Shown here piece by piece: positions 37,685 through 47,077 of a DNA stretch of 64,000 bases. This stretch comes from Nocardioides euryhalodurans (lineage in GTDB: Bacteria > Actinomycetota > Actinomycetes > Propionibacteriales > Nocardioidaceae). Both the position numbers and the translations under genes were made by a program. Within the stretch, counting starts at the first letter, position 1. Every line of letters begins with the position of its first letter. The notes below the pieces were generated by a model. That model was not told where the DNA came from. It made no database searches and was given only the letters and a program-made list of their open reading frames with translations. Where the stretch lies: the NCBI RefSeq assembly GCF_004564375.1, contig NZ_CP038267.1, positions 3,350,501 through 3,414,500 on the forward strand, in the 5' to 3' direction.

Positions 37685-38373
37685 GCGTCGGCGTCGGGGG
37701 TCGCCGGCTGCCCCAGCAGGTCGTCCCAGGCCTCGGCGTCCACGGCCCGGAAGCGCAGCAGGTCGCCGGCGCGGTACGGGACGACGTCGGGGTCGGTGAG
37801 GTCGAAGAGCTGCAGGGGCGTCCGGCCGACCAGCCGCCAGCCGCCGGGCGACCCGACCGGGTAGATCATCGACTGGCGACCGCTCATCGCGACCGACCCG
37901 GGTGGGATCCGGACCCGGGGTGACGGGACCCGCGGGACCGGGGCCGGGACGTCCGCGAGCTCGACGAACGGCGCGGCGACCGGGGAGGCGACGAAGCGCA
38001 GCAGCCACGGCTCGCGGGTGTGCAGGTCGACGACCTGCTGCGGGGTGACGTCGAGGATCGCCGCGACGTCGTCGAGGTCGGGCCCGTGATCGCCGCCGTA
38101 GACCACCGGGATCGTGAAGGTCCGCCGCCGGCGCGGCGTCGTGGCCCGCGCGAGCCGGGTGCGCACGGCCTCGGCCATGGTGTCGTGGTCCGTGCGCACC
38201 GGGTCGAAGGTGACGAAGGCGTGCCGGAAGCTGGCGACGACGTCGACGAAGCCGGGTGGCGGTTCGGCGACCAGGACCCGGCCGAGCGCCTGGGCGGTCG
38301 ACCAGCGCTCGTCGTCGGAGCCGGTGGGCTCGACCAGCAGCGCGGCGTCGCCGTACGGGACGATCGTCGTCAC
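37681..38373 (-). CDS. pxpB: 5-oxoprolinase subunit B (KipI-like)
   Basis: 230 residues. VPYGDAALLVE at the start, IPVVYGGDHGPDLDDVA in the middle and YPVGSPGGWRLVGRTPLQLFD toward the end are the allophanate hydrolase subunit 1/PxpB signatures. GTG start overlaps the pxpA stop (GTGA). Works with PxpC. Confidence 0.92.
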   Translation of the reverse strand: MTTIVPYGDAALLVEPTGSDDERWSTAQALGRVLVAEPPPGFVDVVASFRHAFVTFDPVRTDHDTMAEAVRTRLARATTPRRRRTFTIPVVYGGDHGPDLDDVAAILDVTPQQVVDLHTREPWLLRFVASPVAAPFVELADVPAPVPRVPSPRVRIPPGSVAMSGRQSMIYPVGSPGGWRLVGRTPLQLFDLTDPDVVPYRAGDLLRFRAVDAEAWDDLLGQPATPDADA

Positions 38374-39143
38374 GCGTCGAGGACCTCGGACAGCGGGGCG
38401 ATCTCCACGCCCGCCTCCTCCAGCACCCGACGGACGTGGATCGCGGCGTGCACCGACGCGTCGTTGTCGCCGTGGAGCAGCACCGTCTGGACGTTGATCT
38501 CGATGGTCCGGCCGCTCCGGGCCTCGATGGTGCCGGTCTCGACCATCCGGAGCGCCCGCTCGGCGATGAGCTCGGTCTCGTGGACGACTGCGTCGGGCTC
38601 CTGCCGCGACACCAGGGTTCCGTCGTCCTCGTACGCGCGGTCGGGGAAGCCCATCAGCCCGACCCGCATCCCGCGGTCGCGTGCGAGGCGCTCGAGCACG
38701 CCGGAGTAGGTCACCACCGCCAGCTCGGTGTCGACGGCGGCGATCGCGTCGAGCACCGGGGCGGCGTACGCCTCGTCGGTGACCACGAGGTTGCCGAGCC
38801 GGCCGTGCGGGCTGACGTGCTGGAGCCGGACACCGGCCGCCCGGGCGAACCCGGCGAGCGCGCCGACCTGGTAGACGGTGTCGCAGAAGAGCTCGTCGTA
38901 GGACATCTGCATGGTGCGCCGACCGAAGCCGACCCGGTCGGGGAAGGACGGGTGGGCGCCGATCGCGACCCCGCGGTGGCGGCAGAGCTCGACGGTGTGG
39001 CGCATCGTCGAGGGGTCGCCGGCGTGGAACCCGCACGCGACGTTGGCCGAGCTCAGCGAGTCGAGCAGGCGGGCGTCGTCGCCCATGGTCCACGAGCCGT
39101 AGCCCTCACCTACGTCGGCGGACAGGTCGATCAGTCGTGGCAT
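38370..39143 (-). CDS. pxpA: 5-oxoprolinase subunit A (LamB/YcsF family)
   Basis: 257 residues. N-terminal IDLSADVGEGYGSWTMGDD, VACGFHAGDPSTM, IGAHPSFPDRVGFGRR and VSPHGRLGN are LamB/YcsF landmarks. Family members usually read NxDxGE; here the first position is Ser. First gene of pxpABC; 38 nt after the GNAT stop, with a GAGAGGGTGG SD, so it may be read through from the GNAT gene. Confidence 0.92.
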   Translation of the reverse strand: MPRLIDLSADVGEGYGSWTMGDDARLLDSLSSANVACGFHAGDPSTMRHTVELCRHRGVAIGAHPSFPDRVGFGRRTMQMSYDELFCDTVYQVGALAGFARAAGVRLQHVSPHGRLGNLVVTDEAYAAPVLDAIAAVDTELAVVTYSGVLERLARDRGMRVGLMGFPDRAYEDDGTLVSRQEPDAVVHETELIAERALRMVETGTIEARSGRTIEINVQTVLLHGDNDASVHAAIHVRRVLEEAGVEIAPLSEVLDA

Positions 39144-39181
39144 GGCCCCACCCTCTCGCGTCCGGCCCCCGGGGTGAAGGG

Positions 39182-40087
39182 TCACCCGCCGGGGGAGAGG
39201 TAACGGTGGGTGTGGTGGGTGCGGAAGCCGAGCGACTCCCAGAGCGCGAGTCCGGCCGGGTTGTCGGACTCGACGTGCAGCCAGGCGGTCGTGGCTCCCT
39301 GCGAGGCGGCCCAGTCGAGGAGCGTCGCGACGACCTCCCTCGCGAGGCCGCTGCGGCGCCGGTCTGGCTGGACCTGGACCCCGTGGAGCCCGACCCAGTC
39401 GCCGTCGACCGCGGCCCGGCCACGCGCGGCGCCGTCGAGGTGGACCTCCGCCCGGGGGCCCGACACCTCCAGCCGGGCCCGGTCGGGCGGCCGGCCGCAC
39501 GCGCGGGCCGCCCGGGCGACCGAGGCGAGCTGGACGCGTACCGGTGCGACCTCGATCGGCTCCCACCCCATCCCGGAGAGCCCGGCGTGGATCGCTCCGT
39601 CGAGCTCGACCATCGCGATCGGAGCACGGTCGTGGCGCGCGTAGAAGGCACGGACGGCGCGCTCCGCGTCCGGCAGCGGCACGCCTGCGTCACCCATGGC
39701 CAGGGCCGAGTTGGCGCGGCGCAGCCGCCGGCCGTCGACCGGCGGGGCGGCCCGCAGCACCCAGTCGCCGAGCGGCTCGGTGGTCAGGCCCGGCCACAGC
39801 ACCAGCGACCGGAGCTGCACCTCGCGGGGGCTCGCGCGGTGGCGTACGGAGGGACGCGGCGGCACCGGCTTGCCCGAGACGATCAGCCGCCAGGGGATGG
39901 TCACCGCGGGGCCGGACTCGGGCTGGACGACGCACTCCCCGTCGGACCAGCGCAGGCACGTCCCGAGCACGTCGGTCAGGGCGGGTCCACCCGTCGGACC
40001 GGTCTCGCCCGGCAGCACCCGGCGTACGACGACACGGGTGCCGACGACGTGTGGTCCGAGACGGTGGGCCTCGGGAGCATCGGGCAC
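39182..40087 (-). CDS. GNAT family N-acetyltransferase with N-terminal extension
   Basis: 301 residues. The N-terminal region (about 1-100) is a small beta-rich domain ([20 protein letters not shown]). The C-terminal GNAT fold carries the acetyl-CoA loop [15 protein letters not shown] (variant of Q/RxxGxG/A) and the [20 protein letters not shown] end. The substrate is unknown. GTG at 40087 is 6 nt after TAGTAT. Divergent from fdxA with overlapping -10 elements. Confidence 0.85.
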   Translation of the reverse strand: MPDAPEAHRLGPHVVGTRVVVRRVLPGETGPTGGPALTDVLGTCLRWSDGECVVQPESGPAVTIPWRLIVSGKPVPPRPSVRHRASPREVQLRSLVLWPGLTTEPLGDWVLRAAPPVDGRRLRRANSALAMGDAGVPLPDAERAVRAFYARHDRAPIAMVELDGAIHAGLSGMGWEPIEVAPVRVQLASVARAARACGRPPDRARLEVSGPRAEVHLDGAARGRAAVDGDWVGLHGVQVQPDRRRSGLAREVVATLLDWAASQGATTAWLHVESDNPAGLALWESLGFRTHHTHRYLSPGG

Positions 40088-40093
40088 GAGGGG

Positions 40094-40103
40094 ATACTAG
40101 GCT
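40094..40103. promoter_or_regulatory. Overlapping divergent -10 hexamers for GNAT and fdxA
   Basis: ATACTAGGCT carries TAGTAT on the minus strand (40099-40094, 6 nt before the GNAT GTG) and TAGGCT on the plus strand (40098-40103, about 40 nt before fdxA). Two bases are shared, so the two promoters cannot be occupied at once. Confidence 0.5.
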
Positions 40104-40143
40104 GGGCTGCGAACAGCATCCGCAGCGACTCCAGGAGGTACAG

Positions 40144-40470
40144 GTGACCTACGTCATCGCCCAGCCGTGCGTCGACCTCAAGGACCGTGCCTGCGTCGAC
40201 GAGTGTCCCGTGGACTGCATCTACGAGGGCAAGCGGATGCTCTACATCCACCCCGACGAGTGCGTCGACTGCGGTGCCTGCGAGCCGGTCTGCCCGGTCG
40301 AGGCGATCTTCTACGAGGACGACACCCCGGAGGAGTGGAAGGCCTACTACGACGCCAACGTCCACTTCTTCGACAAGCTCGGCTCGCCGGGCGGTGCCGC
40401 CAAGATGGGCGAGATCGACCACGACCACGAGCTCGTCGCGGCGCTGCCCCCGCAAGAACACGACGAGTGA
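40144..40470 (+). CDS. fdxA: 7Fe ferredoxin
   Basis: 108 residues. Cys motifs [18 protein letters not shown] and [19 protein letters not shown] give the 3Fe-4S plus 4Fe-4S pattern of actinobacterial FdxA, with the usual acidic tail. Carries electrons for oxidoreductases such as P450s or biosynthetic enzymes. The GTG start follows a strong CAGGAGGTACAG SD, unlike the many leaderless genes nearby. GTGA overlap with dapC, a pairing common in actinobacteria. Confidence 0.95.
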   Translation: MTYVIAQPCVDLKDRACVDECPVDCIYEGKRMLYIHPDECVDCGACEPVCPVEAIFYEDDTPEEWKAYYDANVHFFDKLGSPGGAAKMGEIDHDHELVAALPPQEHDE

Positions 40471-41579
40471 CGCTGCCCCACAAGGGGGTCTCCTCGCACC
40501 TCCCCGACTTCCCCTGGGACCAGCTCGACGCCCACCGGGAGGTCGCCCGGTCGCACCCCGACGGGGTCGTCGACCTGTCGATCGGCACGCCCGTCGACCC
40601 GACGCCCGCCGTCGTCCAGGACGCCCTGCGTGCGGCGGCCGACTCGCCGGGCTACCCGACGACGATCGGGCTGCCCGCCACCCGGCAGGCGGTGGTCGAC
40701 TGGCTGGCTCGTCGCCTCGGCGTCACCGGCCTCGGGATCGAGCACGTGCTGCCGACGATCGGGTCCAAGGAGCTGATCGCCTCGCTGCCGGGTCACCTCG
40801 GGCTGGGTCCGGGGGACCTGGTCGCCTACCCGCAGCTCGCCTACCCGACGTACGAGGTGGGGGCGGCGCTGTGCGGCGCGCGGGCGGTCGCGACCGACTC
40901 GCTGACGGCGCTCGGACCGGAGACCCCGGCGTTGCTGTGGATCAACTCCCCGTCCAACCCGTCGGGACGGGTGCTGCCGCCCGACCACCTGCGCAAGGTC
41001 GTCGCGTGGTGCCGTGAGCGCGGCGTGCTGCTGGTCTCCGACGAGTGCTACGTCGAGATGGGCTGGGAGGCCGACACGCAGCCCGTGTCGGTGCTGCACC
41101 CCGACATCTGCGGCGGGTCCGCCGAGGGGATCCTCGCCGTCCACTCGCTCTCCAAGCGGTCCAACCTCGCGGGCTACCGCTGTGCGTTCGTCGCCGGCGA
41201 CGCCGCGGTCGTGGCCGAGCTGCTGGCCGTCCGCAAGAACCTCGGGCTGATCGTGCCGGGCCCGCAGCAGCACGCGATGGCTGCCGCGCTGGCCGACGAC
41301 GACCACGTGCTGGCCCAGCACGCGGTGTACGCCGCGCGGCGTGCGGTGCTGCGGGAGGCGCTGGAGTCGGCAGGGTTCCGGATCGACCACTCGCAGGGCT
41401 CGCTCTACCTCTGGTCGACGCGCGACGAGGACTGCTGGGACACCGTCGGCTGGCTCGCCGAGCGCGGCGTCCTGGTCGCGCCCGGGTCGTTCTACGGCCC
41501 GGCCGGCTCGCGCCACGTCCGGGTCGCCTTCACCGCGACCGACGAGCGCATCGCCCGGGTCGCCTCGCGCCTCGGCTGA
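40467..41579 (+). CDS. dapC: Succinyldiaminopimelate transaminase
   Basis: 370 residues, class I/II PLP aminotransferase: [35 protein letters not shown] and the PLP Lys in [12 protein letters not shown]. The ferredoxin-dapC pair is a hallmark of the actinobacterial DapC. Converts N-succinyl-2-amino-6-ketopimelate to N-succinyl-LL-diaminopimelate for lysine and peptidoglycan. dapD and dapE are also in this window. Start fixed by the overlap with fdxA. Confidence 0.92.
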   Translation: MTLPHKGVSSHLPDFPWDQLDAHREVARSHPDGVVDLSIGTPVDPTPAVVQDALRAAADSPGYPTTIGLPATRQAVVDWLARRLGVTGLGIEHVLPTIGSKELIASLPGHLGLGPGDLVAYPQLAYPTYEVGAALCGARAVATDSLTALGPETPALLWINSPSNPSGRVLPPDHLRKVVAWCRERGVLLVSDECYVEMGWEADTQPVSVLHPDICGGSAEGILAVHSLSKRSNLAGYRCAFVAGDAAVVAELLAVRKNLGLIVPGPQQHAMAAALADDDHVLAQHAVYAARRAVLREALESAGFRIDHSQGSLYLWSTRDEDCWDTVGWLAERGVLVAPGSFYGPAGSRHVRVAFTATDERIARVASRLG

Positions 41580-41593
41580 CCGCAGGCGTGGGG

Positions 41594-41618
41594 GACGCGG
41601 CCGTCACCCGGCCGCGTC
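41594..41618. terminator. Bidirectional terminator hairpin between dapC and the hydrolase
   Basis: A perfect 10-bp stem GACGCGGCCG/CGGCCGCGTC with loop TCACC. The minus-strand gene's stop codon lies in the loop. Confidence 0.65.
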
Positions 41619-42299
41619 GAGGATGACGCGCGCGAGACGCTCGGGCTGGGTGAGCTGCGGCCAGTGTCCGCCCGGCAGGTCGACGTACTCCACCTCCTCG
41701 ATCCGGGTGACCTCGGGCAGCTCGCCCTGTGCGACCCAGTCGCGCAGCTCGGCAGCGGTGTACTCCGGGCACACCAACGTCACGGGGACGCCCCACCGCC
41801 GCTCGTCCGAGAGCCGCACGGTGCCTGTCAGCACGCCCTCGGGAGCAGGGACCGCCTCGGCGTAGAACCGCGCCAGCGATGCCTCGTCGAAGTCGACGAC
41901 GTTGGCCTCCTCGCCCAGCTCCGCCCAGTCCGGCATGGCGACCTCGCCGTCCTGCGCTGGGAGGCCCGCCAGCAGCGGCTCGCCGTCGGCCGACGGGAAC
42001 CCGCCCACGTAGACCGCTCTCGCCACCCGGTCCGGCCGGGCGTCGACCGCGGCGTGGCCGATGGCGCTGCCGGCGGAGTGCCCGACCAGCAGCAGCGGCC
42101 GGCCGTCGACCGCGTCGATCGCGGTGACGACGGCTCCGACGTGGTCGGCCAGCGTGATCCCGGCGCGGTCGTCGTCCCGGCCGTCCATGCCCGGAAGGGT
42201 CAGGGCGCGGACCCGGTGCCCGGCCCCCTCGAGGGCGGGGACGACGGCGTCCCACGAGCGGCCGTGGAGCCAGAGTCCCGGGACCAGGATGATGTCCAT
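41604..42299 (-). CDS. Alpha/beta hydrolase
   Basis: 231 residues. N-terminal ILVPGLWLHGRSWD oxyanion region, nucleophile elbow VGHSAGSAIGH (Ser near 73) and the His of LPGGHWPQLTQPERLA complete the triad. Esterase/lipase-like with unknown substrate. ATG 7 nt after TAGGGT, likely leaderless. No signal peptide. Confidence 0.88.
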   Translation of the reverse strand: MDIILVPGLWLHGRSWDAVVPALEGAGHRVRALTLPGMDGRDDDRAGITLADHVGAVVTAIDAVDGRPLLLVGHSAGSAIGHAAVDARPDRVARAVYVGGFPSADGEPLLAGLPAQDGEVAMPDWAELGEEANVVDFDEASLARFYAEAVPAPEGVLTGTVRLSDERRWGVPVTLVCPEYTAAELRDWVAQGELPEVTRIEEVEYVDLPGGHWPQLTQPERLARVILDAAG

Positions 42300-42306
42300 G
42301 CGGCAG

Positions 42307-42312
42307 ACCCTA
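42307..42312 (-). promoter_or_regulatory. -10 hexamer TAGGGT of the alpha/beta hydrolase
   Basis: Spacer CTGCCGC (7 nt) to the ATG; same hexamer as xthA. Confidence 0.5.
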
Positions 42313-42385
42313 GGGCCGTATGCGGACGATGTGCTTCCGGAATGGGACGCGAGCGACCGGGTCGGCGCGGTGGGCGGGGGGTGGG

Positions 42386-43414
42386 CTAGAGCCGGACCAG
42401 CATCTTGCCCGTGTTGCCGCCGCGGAGCAGGTCGATGAGGGCCTGCGGCGCCTGGTCGAGACCTTCCCGGACCGTCTCGTCGAAGGTGATCGACCCGTCG
42501 GCCAGCCAGCCGGCCATCAGCTCGGCGAACTCCGCTGACAGGTCGGCGTACTCCTTGACGAGGAAGCCCCTCAGGGTGAGCTGCTTGCCGATCAGCAGCG
42601 CCAGGTTGCGCGGAGCCGGCGTCGGCGCGGTGGCGTTGTACTGCGAGATCGCCCCGCAGACCGCCACTCGTCCGAACACGTTCATCGCGGACAGGGCGGC
42701 CTCGAGGTGCTCGCCGCCCACGTTGTCGAAGTAGACGTCGATCCCGTCGGGCGCAGCGTCCTTCAGGCTCTGTGCGACCGGGCCGTCGTGGTAGTCGAAG
42801 GCTGCGTCGAAGCCCAGCTCGAGCAACCTGGCAACCTTCTCCGGCGACCCGGCGCTCCCGACCACGCGCGAGGCCCCGGACACCTTCGCGATCTGGCCCA
42901 CGATCGAGCCCACCGCGCCGGCGGCACCGGACACGAAGACAGCGTCACCCGGCTGGAAGGCGGCAGCCCGGGTGAGCCCGCCCCAGGCGGTCAGGCCGGT
43001 CATGCCCAGGGCGCCGAGGTAGGCGGACTCGGGAGCCAGCGAGGCGTCGACGACCTTCACCTTGTCGGCGGACAGCACGGCGTGCTCGCGCCACCCGAGG
43101 CCGTGCAGCACCGTGGAGCCGACCGGCACCCGGTCGCTCGTGGAGGCGAGGACCTCGCCGACGGCCCCGCCCTCGAGCGGGGCGCCGATCCGGAACGGAG
43201 GCACGTACGACTTCGTGTCGTTCATCCGGCCGCGCATGTAGGGGTCGACCGACATGTAGTGGTTCGCGACGAGCACCTCACCCTCATCCAGCGCGGGTAC
43301 GTCGACCTCGGCGAGCTCGAAGTCGTCCGCCGTCGGCTCCCCGTGGGGCCGGGACGCCAGGTGGATCTCGCGGGTGCTGTGGGGAGTCTCGATGATGATC
43401 AGTCCTCTCGACAT
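42386..43414 (-). CDS. NADP-dependent MDR reductase (CurA/LTB4DH-like)
   Basis: 342 residues. N-terminal GroES-like domain with VDPYMRGRMND, the MDR nucleotide loop SGAAGAVGSIVGQIAK and YFDNVGGEHLEAAL are signatures of the zinc-free leukotriene B4 dehydrogenase/CurA group, which reduces alpha,beta-unsaturated carbonyls with NADPH. Length fits (about 340). ATG start; no clear promoter in the 67-nt gap to the next gene. Confidence 0.9.
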   Translation of the reverse strand: MSRGLIIIETPHSTREIHLASRPHGEPTADDFELAEVDVPALDEGEVLVANHYMSVDPYMRGRMNDTKSYVPPFRIGAPLEGGAVGEVLASTSDRVPVGSTVLHGLGWREHAVLSADKVKVVDASLAPESAYLGALGMTGLTAWGGLTRAAAFQPGDAVFVSGAAGAVGSIVGQIAKVSGASRVVGSAGSPEKVARLLELGFDAAFDYHDGPVAQSLKDAAPDGIDVYFDNVGGEHLEAALSAMNVFGRVAVCGAISQYNATAPTPAPRNLALLIGKQLTLRGFLVKEYADLSAEFAELMAGWLADGSITFDETVREGLDQAPQALIDLLRGGNTGKMLVRL

Positions 43415-43469
43415 CGATCGTGTCGGACGGGTGGGGGTCGGCCCGGCGGGCGCCGTGGAGGTTCGAGCC

Positions 43470-43475
43470 TATGAT
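43470..43475 (+). promoter_or_regulatory. -10 hexamer TATGAT of the small membrane gene
   Basis: Six nucleotides before ATG 43482 and the closest match to TATAAT among the start-proximal hexamers here; it sets the start at 43482 rather than further upstream. Confidence 0.55.
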
Positions 43476-43481
43476 CCCCGC

Positions 43482-43826
43482 ATGGACGAGGAAGCAGCGC
43501 TCCGGGCGGGCAGGACCGCGGGACTCGCCACCCTGGTCATCGGCTCGGCCCTGCTCGCCGCTCCCGGTCGGGCGGGGCCGCTGGCCGGTATCGACGACCC
43601 GCGGACGGCGCGGAGGGTCGGCCTGGTCGACCTGGCGCTGGCGCCGGGCCTGCTGGTCGGCACGCCCCGGTGGCCGTGGCTGGCGGCACGTGCCGTGGCC
43701 AACGTCGGCACCGCGGTCGCCGTCGGCCGGGGCAGCTGGTCGGGTCGGGCCACGGCCGTGAGCCTGCTGGCGCTGACGCTGGTCGACGGCCAGGCCGCCC
43801 GGACCCTGCGAGACCTCGGCCGCTGA
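43482..43826 (+). CDS. Small hypothetical membrane protein
   Basis: 114 residues with three or four short hydrophobic segments (LATLVIGSALLAAPG, VGLVDLALAPGLLVG, ATAVSLLALTLVDG). Resembles many short actinobacterial membrane proteins of unknown role. The frame extends upstream but the -10 hexamer supports this ATG. Converges with the wall-enzyme gene (8 nt gap). Confidence 0.65.
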   Translation: MDEEAALRAGRTAGLATLVIGSALLAAPGRAGPLAGIDDPRTARRVGLVDLALAPGLLVGTPRWPWLAARAVANVGTAVAVGRGSWSGRATAVSLLALTLVDGQAARTLRDLGR

Positions 43827-43833
43827 GCGCGCG

Positions 43834-44805
43834 CTACTCGTGGACGTCGACGTGCACGTGGTCGCGGTGCTCGAGGATCGCCGCGGTCTCGGGTGAGGCC
43901 GTGGAGGTGTCGGGGGTGTAGCGGCGCCAGCCGTCGCCGGAGCGCCAGCCGGAGGTCCAGATCCGGCCGTCGTAGATGACGGTGCGGATCTCGAGCCGGT
44001 CGGCGTGGGCGACGAGGTAGTGGGCGAGCGCCCAGCCGCCTTCGCGGCTCTGCCGGCTGATCGGCCGGAAGAAGATGTCGACGGCGCGGCCGTCGTAGTG
44101 GGCCGAGCCCTTCATGTGGCCGTCGCGGACGCCGCCCGGGGCGAAGCCGCCCAGTGACTGCGGGCCGAACGCCGCCTCGAGGTCGTCGCGTACGAGCGCC
44201 GCACGCGTGGTCAGCCCGGTGCTGTCGAGCCGGGTCGACGCCCGGTCCGGGTCGCCGGTCACGGTGCAGTGGAAGGCCCGCCAGGACTGGCCGGTCAGGG
44301 CGCTGGCCAGCACTCGTGCGTCGGCCTCGTGGTCGGCGTAGGCGTCGGGGAAGCCGGAACGCTGCACCTCCTGGGCCGCGACCGTGACCTCCAGCGACTC
44401 GTAGCCGTCGACCCCCACGAGTGCGTCGTAGAAGGCGTTGATGGAGTACTCCGGGTCGAGGATCTGCGCCCGTGTGCCCCAGCCCTGGGAGGGTCGCTGC
44501 TGGAACAGCCCGATCGAGTCGCGGTCGCCGTAGTCGATGTTGGTGAGCTTCGACTCCTGGTACGCCGTGGCGATGGCGATCGTGGCCGCCCGGGCGGGCA
44601 TGCCACGGCGGACCGAGATGGCCGCGATGAGCGCGGCGTTCTCGGCCTGCTCCGGGTCCAGCTCCACGGTCCGTCCCTGCACCGTGGCGGTGCAGCGGTC
44701 GCCGCCGAGCAGCGGGCCCACCGTGTCACGCACGGACAGCCAGGTCACGATGCCGCCGGCGACCAGCGCGACCACCGCGCCGATCGTCCACAGCCTGCGT
44801 CTCAC
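43834..44805 (-). CDS. Cell-wall protein with lysozyme-like and LAS/M15-like domains
   Basis: 323 residues. A signal anchor (residues 5-25) is followed by a lysozyme/SLT-like domain: TAYQESKLTN with a candidate catalytic Glu and DSIGLFQQRPSQGWGT. The C-terminal part has KGSAHYDGRAVDIFF and HRDHVHVDVH, the His-x6-Asp and His-x-His ligand pattern of LAS peptidases (VanY/M15 type). If both parts are active it would cut glycan strands and peptide stems outside the membrane. Some annotations of such proteins as transporters are not supported here. Begins 12 nt after dapD. Confidence 0.75.
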   Translation of the reverse strand: MRRRLWTIGAVVALVAGGIVTWLSVRDTVGPLLGGDRCTATVQGRTVELDPEQAENAALIAAISVRRGMPARAATIAIATAYQESKLTNIDYGDRDSIGLFQQRPSQGWGTRAQILDPEYSINAFYDALVGVDGYESLEVTVAAQEVQRSGFPDAYADHEADARVLASALTGQSWRAFHCTVTGDPDRASTRLDSTGLTTRAALVRDDLEAAFGPQSLGGFAPGGVRDGHMKGSAHYDGRAVDIFFRPISRQSREGGWALAHYLVAHADRLEIRTVIYDGRIWTSGWRSGDGWRRYTPDTSTASPETAAILEHRDHVHVDVHE

Positions 44806-44817
44806 TGCGGTCGCCGG

Positions 44818-45765
44818 TCAGTTGGCGTGGAGCGCGGCGTTGAGCGCCACGCCCTGCCCCTGCCACGGGGTGGCCTCGACCGCACCCGTGACGGAGTTGC
44901 GCCGGAACAGGATGTTGTCCACGTGCGAGAGGGTCGCGGCCTTGACGACCGTCGGTTCCTCGCCGGTGCCGACGACCGTCACCTTGGTGCCGGCCGTGAC
45001 GTAGCAGCCGGCCTCGACCACGCAGTCGTCGCCGAGGGAGATGCCGATGCCGGCGTTGGCGCCGATCAGGCAGCGCTCGCCGACCGAGATGACCTCCTTG
45101 CCGCCACCGGACAGCGTGCCCATGATCGAGGCTCCGCCGCCGACGTCGGAGCCGTCGCCGACCACCACGCCGGCCGAGATCCGGCCCTCGACCATCGAGG
45201 TGCCGAGCGTGCCGGCGTTGTAGTTGACGAAGCCCTCGTGCATGACGGTGGTGCCCTCGGCGAGGTGCGCTCCGAGCCGCACCCGGTCACCGTCGGCGAT
45301 CCGGACCCCCGAGGGGATGACGTAGTCGACCAGCCGCGGGAACTTGTCGACGCCGTGGACGGTGACGTGCCGGCCGGACGCGCGCAGCCGTGCCCGCGTG
45401 GCCTCGAAGCCGGCGACCGCGCAGGGTCCGGCCGAGGTCCACACGACGTTGGTGAGCGCCCCGAACACGCCGTCCATCGAGATGGTGTGCGGGGCCACCA
45501 GGCGGGTGGAGAGGAGGTGCAGCCGCAGCCAGGCGTCCTCGGTGCCGTCGATCGGCTGCTGCAGGTCGCCCACGACGACCCTGCTCACACGACGCGACAC
45601 CGCGCGGGCGTCGTCGTCGCCGGTCAGCGCGACCAGCTCGGCGGGCGCGTCGGACTCGTCGGGGTCGCCCAGCGAGGGCGCGGGGAACCAGACGTCGAGC
45701 ACGGCGCCGGACGCGTCGAGCGTCGCCAGGCCCCAGCCCCAGGCGGAGGTCGGAGTGTCAGTCAC
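44818..45765 (-). CDS. dapD: Tetrahydrodipicolinate N-succinyltransferase
   Basis: 315 residues, the actinobacterial DapD type. An N-terminal domain precedes a left-handed parallel beta-helix of hexapeptide repeats with [34 protein letters not shown] and [17 protein letters not shown], and a C-terminal [13 protein letters not shown]. Transfers succinyl from succinyl-CoA to tetrahydrodipicolinate, the step before DapC. GTG at 45765 with TAGGCT 7 nt upstream inside the previous gene's end. Confidence 0.95.
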   Translation of the reverse strand: MTDTPTSAWGWGLATLDASGAVLDVWFPAPSLGDPDESDAPAELVALTGDDDARAVSRRVSRVVVGDLQQPIDGTEDAWLRLHLLSTRLVAPHTISMDGVFGALTNVVWTSAGPCAVAGFEATRARLRASGRHVTVHGVDKFPRLVDYVIPSGVRIADGDRVRLGAHLAEGTTVMHEGFVNYNAGTLGTSMVEGRISAGVVVGDGSDVGGGASIMGTLSGGGKEVISVGERCLIGANAGIGISLGDDCVVEAGCYVTAGTKVTVVGTGEEPTVVKAATLSHVDNILFRRNSVTGAVEATPWQGQGVALNAALHAN

Positions 45766-45772
45766 GGGGGCA

Positions 45773-45778
45773 AGCCTA
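45773..45778 (-). promoter_or_regulatory. -10 hexamer TAGGCT of dapD, overlapping the upstream stop codon
   Basis: The TAG of this hexamer is also the stop codon of the NUDIX-APH gene. Seven nucleotides to the dapD GTG; indicates a dapD promoter of its own. Confidence 0.5.
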
Positions 45779-47077
45779 CGGAGTGCCCCGCAGCCGCTCG
45801 ACCACGCCGTCGAGCCCGGAGCCGGCGTACTCCCTCCCGCCGCCGGTGAGCCCGTGGCGCACCTCCCACCACGGTCCGAGGAGGTGCCAGTCGCGGCCGC
45901 GGGCGAGCTCCTCGCGGGTCGGGCCGTACGCCGTCACCAGCGCGTCCGCGAAGGGGCCCGGTGTGCGGTGGACCAGCCACGCCAGGTCGAGGGCGGGATC
46001 GCCCAGCGCGACGTCGGTCCAGTCGATGACGCCGGTGACGCGACCGTCGGTCGTGAGGAGGTGCTCCGGGCCGAGGTCGCCGTGGCGCAGCACGCGGTGG
46101 TGGGACGCCGCACGGCACCGGGTCAGCAGCGCCTTCCCTGCGTCGCGCAGGTCGGCGGGGAGCAGCGGCACGACCTGCTGGTCCATCGTCTCGAGCATCG
46201 GCAGCCGGTCGGTGTCGGCGCCGATTCCCGTGCCCGCCCACACCGAGGCCGGTGTGTCGTGCAGGGACCGCAGGAACTCCCCGACCACGCGCCCGTCGGT
46301 CGCGTCGAGCAGGTCGCGGTCGACCGGGTCCCCGGGGACCAGCAGGTGGCGGGCCCGGGGCGGCTGGGTGTCGAGCAGGACGGGGACGGGCACCGCGAGC
46401 GGCAGTCGTGGCGCGAGCCGGGGCATCAGCCGTGCCTCGACCTCGAGCCAGGTGCGGACCTCCGGCCGGCGGGGGGTCCGGTCGAGCCAGCGGCCCTCCA
46501 CCACCTCGGCGTGGCTGTCCCACCCCTGCTCGGTGACCGGCACCCGGTCGGCGAGCCGCTCGCGCAGCCAGTCGCCGAGCAGCCCGGTCGTGTCGGGCAC
46601 CACCGCCCACGCCGGGTCGTCGAGGGCGGCGACCAGCCGCTCCAGCGGCCACCAGTCACCCCACGCGACCTCCTCCGGCTGCAGCCGGACCGGACCGTCC
46701 CACGTCGTGGTGAAGCAGTGGCCCCAGTAGTCGGTGTGGTCGTCGTGGAAGCGGGCGACCCCGAGCGGCTCGAGGGCCACACCGCTGATGCCGAGCTCCT
46801 CCTCGAGCTCGCGGGCGGCGGCCGCAGCGGGGTCCTCGCCGGCGCCGACGACGCCACCGGCGGCGAAGTCGTGGCGTCCGGGGTAGACGTCCTTGGTGTC
46901 CGTGCGCCGGTGCACGTGCACCCGGCCCCAGGGATCCCGGACCACGACGGCCGTGGCGGCGTGGGTGAGGTTCAGCGCCCGGACCCGCTCGCGGGTGGTC
47001 GAGCCGGCCGGCCGGCCGTCGGCGTCGTACAGCGCGACGCGCTCACCCGTCGGCGGCGGCCAGCCCGGTCGGCACAT
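45776..47077 (-). CDS. NUDIX-aminoglycoside phosphotransferase-like fusion protein
   Basis: 433 residues in two domains. Residues about 1-165: a NUDIX domain, IDI-like in its lead ([20 protein letters not shown]), with box [23 protein letters not shown]. Residues about 200-430: an APH/choline-kinase fold with [32 protein letters not shown]; the usual Asn after HGDL is His here. TGATG overlap with the VOC stop. Joint action on one metabolite is inferred; drug resistance is not implied. Confidence 0.82.
   Translation of the reverse strand: MCRPGWPPPTGERVALYDADGRPAGSTTRERVRALNLTHAATAVVVRDPWGRVHVHRRTDTKDVYPGRHDFAAGGVVGAGEDPAAAAARELEEELGISGVALEPLGVARFHDDHTDYWGHCFTTTWDGPVRLQPEEVAWGDWWPLERLVAALDDPAWAVVPDTTGLLGDWLRERLADRVPVTEQGWDSHAEVVEGRWLDRTPRRPEVRTWLEVEARLMPRLAPRLPLAVPVPVLLDTQPPRARHLLVPGDPVDRDLLDATDGRVVGEFLRSLHDTPASVWAGTGIGADTDRLPMLETMDQQVVPLLPADLRDAGKALLTRCRAASHHRVLRHGDLGPEHLLTTDGRVTGVIDWTDVALGDPALDLAWLVHRTPGPFADALVTAYGPTREELARGRDWHLLGPWWEVRHGLTGGGREYAGSGLDGVVERLRGTP

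Noticed and set aside
45776..47077. Aminoglycoside resistance gene
   Set aside because: The APH-like domain is fused to NUDIX, has an altered HGDL loop and sits in a metabolic operon; the APH fold covers many other kinases.
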